Of a stretch of DNA of 6,028 nt, positions 4,600 to 6,028 are shown piece after piece. The position numbers were made by a program, and so were the translations under genes. This DNA is from a bacterium HR20. Lineage in GTDB: Bacteria; Bacteroidota; Ignavibacteria; Kapaibacteriales; NICIL-2. Every line of letters begins with the position of its first letter. The stretch's first letter is position 1. The notes under the pieces are model-generated. The model was not told where the DNA came from, did not search any database, and saw only the letters and a list, made by a program, of their open reading frames with translations. The stretch is from positions 1 to 6,028 of the forward strand of contig BEHW01000114.1 in the NCBI GenBank assembly GCA_002898675.1, read 5' to 3'.

Positions 4600-6028
4600 C
4601 ATTCACGCTCGCACTTGGATTCGCCGCAATGGGGTGTCGCGAGGTTCTCCTCCGGGAACTTCCCACTGTCCGGCTCTCGGAGTGTCCGCCCCCGCCAACA
4701 CCGGAGTGTCAAGCGCGCCCCTGGCACGGCGAACCGCTCGATACAACGACTGTGCCTCCACACCGAGACGAGCGGTTCTACTGGCGTGTGCGCCCCGTCA
4801 GAGGTGGCAATACCGATGCCGAGGAATACGCCGTGTGGCTTGCCGATAGCCGCAGTGCTCTCATAACGCGCGGCAGCCGTTCGGCACAATCGCTCTCCTG
4901 GGCGCGCCGTATCGCAACCGATTCGCTCGACTGCTCTCCAGTAGCGTTTCCACTGGGCCACTACCGCAGTCTCGGTAGTTTCACCAGCGCTGGCGGACTT
5001 GCCCTTGCGAGCGCACTCGACACCAACCGTCGCGCCGAGATTGTCCGCATCAGCGGCAACCTCGCCGAGCCGGTCAGCATCGAGCTGCAACCACTGCTTC
5101 TCCGAACAGACTCCTGGACATCGCATCCCACCCTCAGTGCCGATGGGCAGCTTCTCGTCGTCGCCTCCGACCGCCCAGGCGGCTACGGCGGATTAGACCT
5201 GTGGTACTCGGTCCAGCGGAGCAACGGACAGTGGGATACACTCCGTAATCTCGGTCCAGAAGTCAACACACCATGCGACGAACTCTCGCCCTTCCTTACG
5301 CGCGATGGCACGCTCCTTTTTTCGTCGAGTGGCCACGAGACTCTCGGCGGCTACGACCTTTTTGCTGCACGCCTTGTGCGACGCGGGGAGAGCGTCACGG
5401 TCGGTACACTCGAACACCTCCGACCGCCGATCAACACAGAAGCCGACGAAATCTTCCCCTCGACGCCTGGCGAGTGGGAATCCCTCCTCTACTGGAGTTC
5501 GGATCGTCGAGAGCAAAATTTCGACCTCTACGTTGCAGAAAAACTCGAGCGCCCGAAAGCACCACCGCCAGCAATTACCGAAGTCGAGCCTCAAACGCCG
5601 ACCGCACGTCTGCGCGGCCGCGTCCGCACTGCTGACCGACTGCCCGCTGTTGGCGCCGATGTCAGCGTCCGCGACCTCGAACGCCGCCGAACTGTTGCGC
5701 AGACCCAGAGCGACTCGACTGGCGCATTCGAACTTTCCGTCCCGACCGAACGCGAACTCGAACTGGTCGCAGAGAGCGGCAGCGGTTTCTACGATGCCCG
5801 TCGCATTCGCCTTCGGCGCAGCGATACACTCGTCACGCTGCCCGACGAACTGACGATCCCGCTGGTGCTGACGCTGCGCATCAACTTCCCTCACGACCAA
5901 GCGCGCGTGCCCTACGATTTCGTCCTCGACTCCAACGGCATACAAACCAACCGTAGGTGGACTGAAGAACTCGACCGCGTCGCTGCGAACATCCTCCGCT
6001 ACCGTGACCGCATCAAGCGCATCGTGCT
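4587..6028 (+). CDS. Lipoprotein with PD40 propeller, carboxypeptidase-regulatory-like and OmpA domains (PorE-like), 3' end off the right edge
   Basis: The frame starts at the ATG at 4587 within the end of aat and stays open to the window end; I translated 480 residues. A hydrophobic signal ends in FAAMGC (Cys17), a poor but usable lipobox. A Pro/Cys-rich linker follows. PD40 (WD40-like) blades are seen at about 180-207 (LSADGQLLVVASDRPGG, LDLWYS), 232-260 (LTRDGTLLFSSS, YDLFAA) and 288-317 (LLYWSSDRREQNFDLYVA), with a weaker one near 130-157. Residues 340-415 fit a carboxypeptidase-regulatory/CNA-B-like beta-sandwich (LRGRVRTADRLPAVGADVSV, DSTGAFELSV). From about 427 LVLTLRINFPHDQARV and LDRVAANILRYRDRIKRIV begin an OmpA domain; the peptidoglycan-binding GHTD part should lie beyond the edge. 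It probably anchors an envelope complex to peptidoglycan. Order and lipidation match PorE of type IX secretion minus the N-terminal TPR; many Bacteroidota paralogues share this layout, so the specific role is open. Confidence 0.88.
   Translation, partial: MRFLAFTLALGFAAMGCREVLLRELPTVRLSECPPPPTPECQARPWHGEPLDTTTVPPHRDERFYWRVRPVRGGNTDAEEYAVWLADSRSALITRGSRSAQSLSWARRIATDSLDCSPVAFPLGHYRSLGSFTSAGGLALASALDTNRRAEIVRISGNLAEPVSIELQPLLLRTDSWTSHPTLSADGQLLVVASDRPGGYGGLDLWYSVQRSNGQWDTLRNLGPEVNTPCDELSPFLTRDGTLLFSSSGHETLGGYDLFAARLVRRGESVTVGTLEHLRPPINTEADEIFPSTPGEWESLLYWSSDRREQNFDLYVAEKLERPKAPPPAITEVEPQTPTARLRGRVRTADRLPAVGADVSVRDLERRRTVAQTQSDSTGAFELSVPTERELELVAESGSGFYDARRIRLRRSDTLVTLPDELTIPLVLTLRINFPHDQARVPYDFVLDSNGIQTNRRWTEELDRVAANILRYRDRIKRIV

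Noticed and set aside
3925..4602. N-terminal extension of the barrel protein to 489 residues
   Set aside because: The extension is antisense to aat, which is clearly coding, and the signal peptide starting at 3924 marks the real N-terminus.
4596..5126. 176-codon open frame on the minus strand
   Set aside because: Antisense to the N-terminal part of the PD40/OmpA lipoprotein and without recognisable features.
5193..5945. 250-codon open frame on the minus strand
   Set aside because: It is antisense to the PD40/OmpA gene, in which propeller repeats and the OmpA segment are readable; the minus-strand product shows no family pattern.

Overview
The window is almost entirely coding and holds seven genes in two divergent groups. 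The genes face away from each other across a 69-base gap at 3925-3993. The contents point to a diderm of the Bacteroidota/Chlorobiota (FCB) group: a PD40–carboxypeptidase-regulatory–OmpA envelope protein, several lipoproteins, an outer-membrane beta-barrel, and starts without clear Shine-Dalgarno sequences. The fairly GC-rich sequence would suit a deep lineage such as Kapabacteria or Ignavibacteria. That placement is inference; no rRNA or other phylogenetic marker is present.

Minus strand, read right to left from 3924 to the left edge: an outer-membrane beta-barrel protein (3133-3924), a BamE/SmpA-like lipoprotein (2685-3098), a second conserved lipoprotein of unnamed family (2098-2682), an exported PIG-L/LmbE-type deacetylase (1195-2067), and a UDP-GlcNAc-type 6-dehydrogenase of the WbpA/TviB kind (1-1198, cut by the left edge). 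The gaps are 34, 2 and 30 bases, followed by a 4-base ATGA overlap, so the five genes look like one transcription unit. The theme is envelope and surface glycan: outer-membrane proteins and lipoproteins first, then two enzymes acting on N-acetylhexosamine-type sugars.

Plus strand, from 3994 to the right edge: aat, the leucyl/phenylalanyl-tRNA–protein transferase of the N-end rule pathway (3994-4599). It overlaps by 13 bases a long lipoprotein with PD40 propeller blades, a carboxypeptidase-regulatory-like domain and the beginning of an OmpA peptidoglycan-binding domain (4587 to the right edge). Its domain order matches the C-terminal three quarters of PorE, the type IX secretion lipoprotein, without the TPR part.

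The dehydrogenase and the PD40/OmpA protein run off the window ends. Several long open frames lie antisense to these genes, and I judge them shadows. I see no RNA gene, mobile element, CRISPR array or clear rho-independent terminator.
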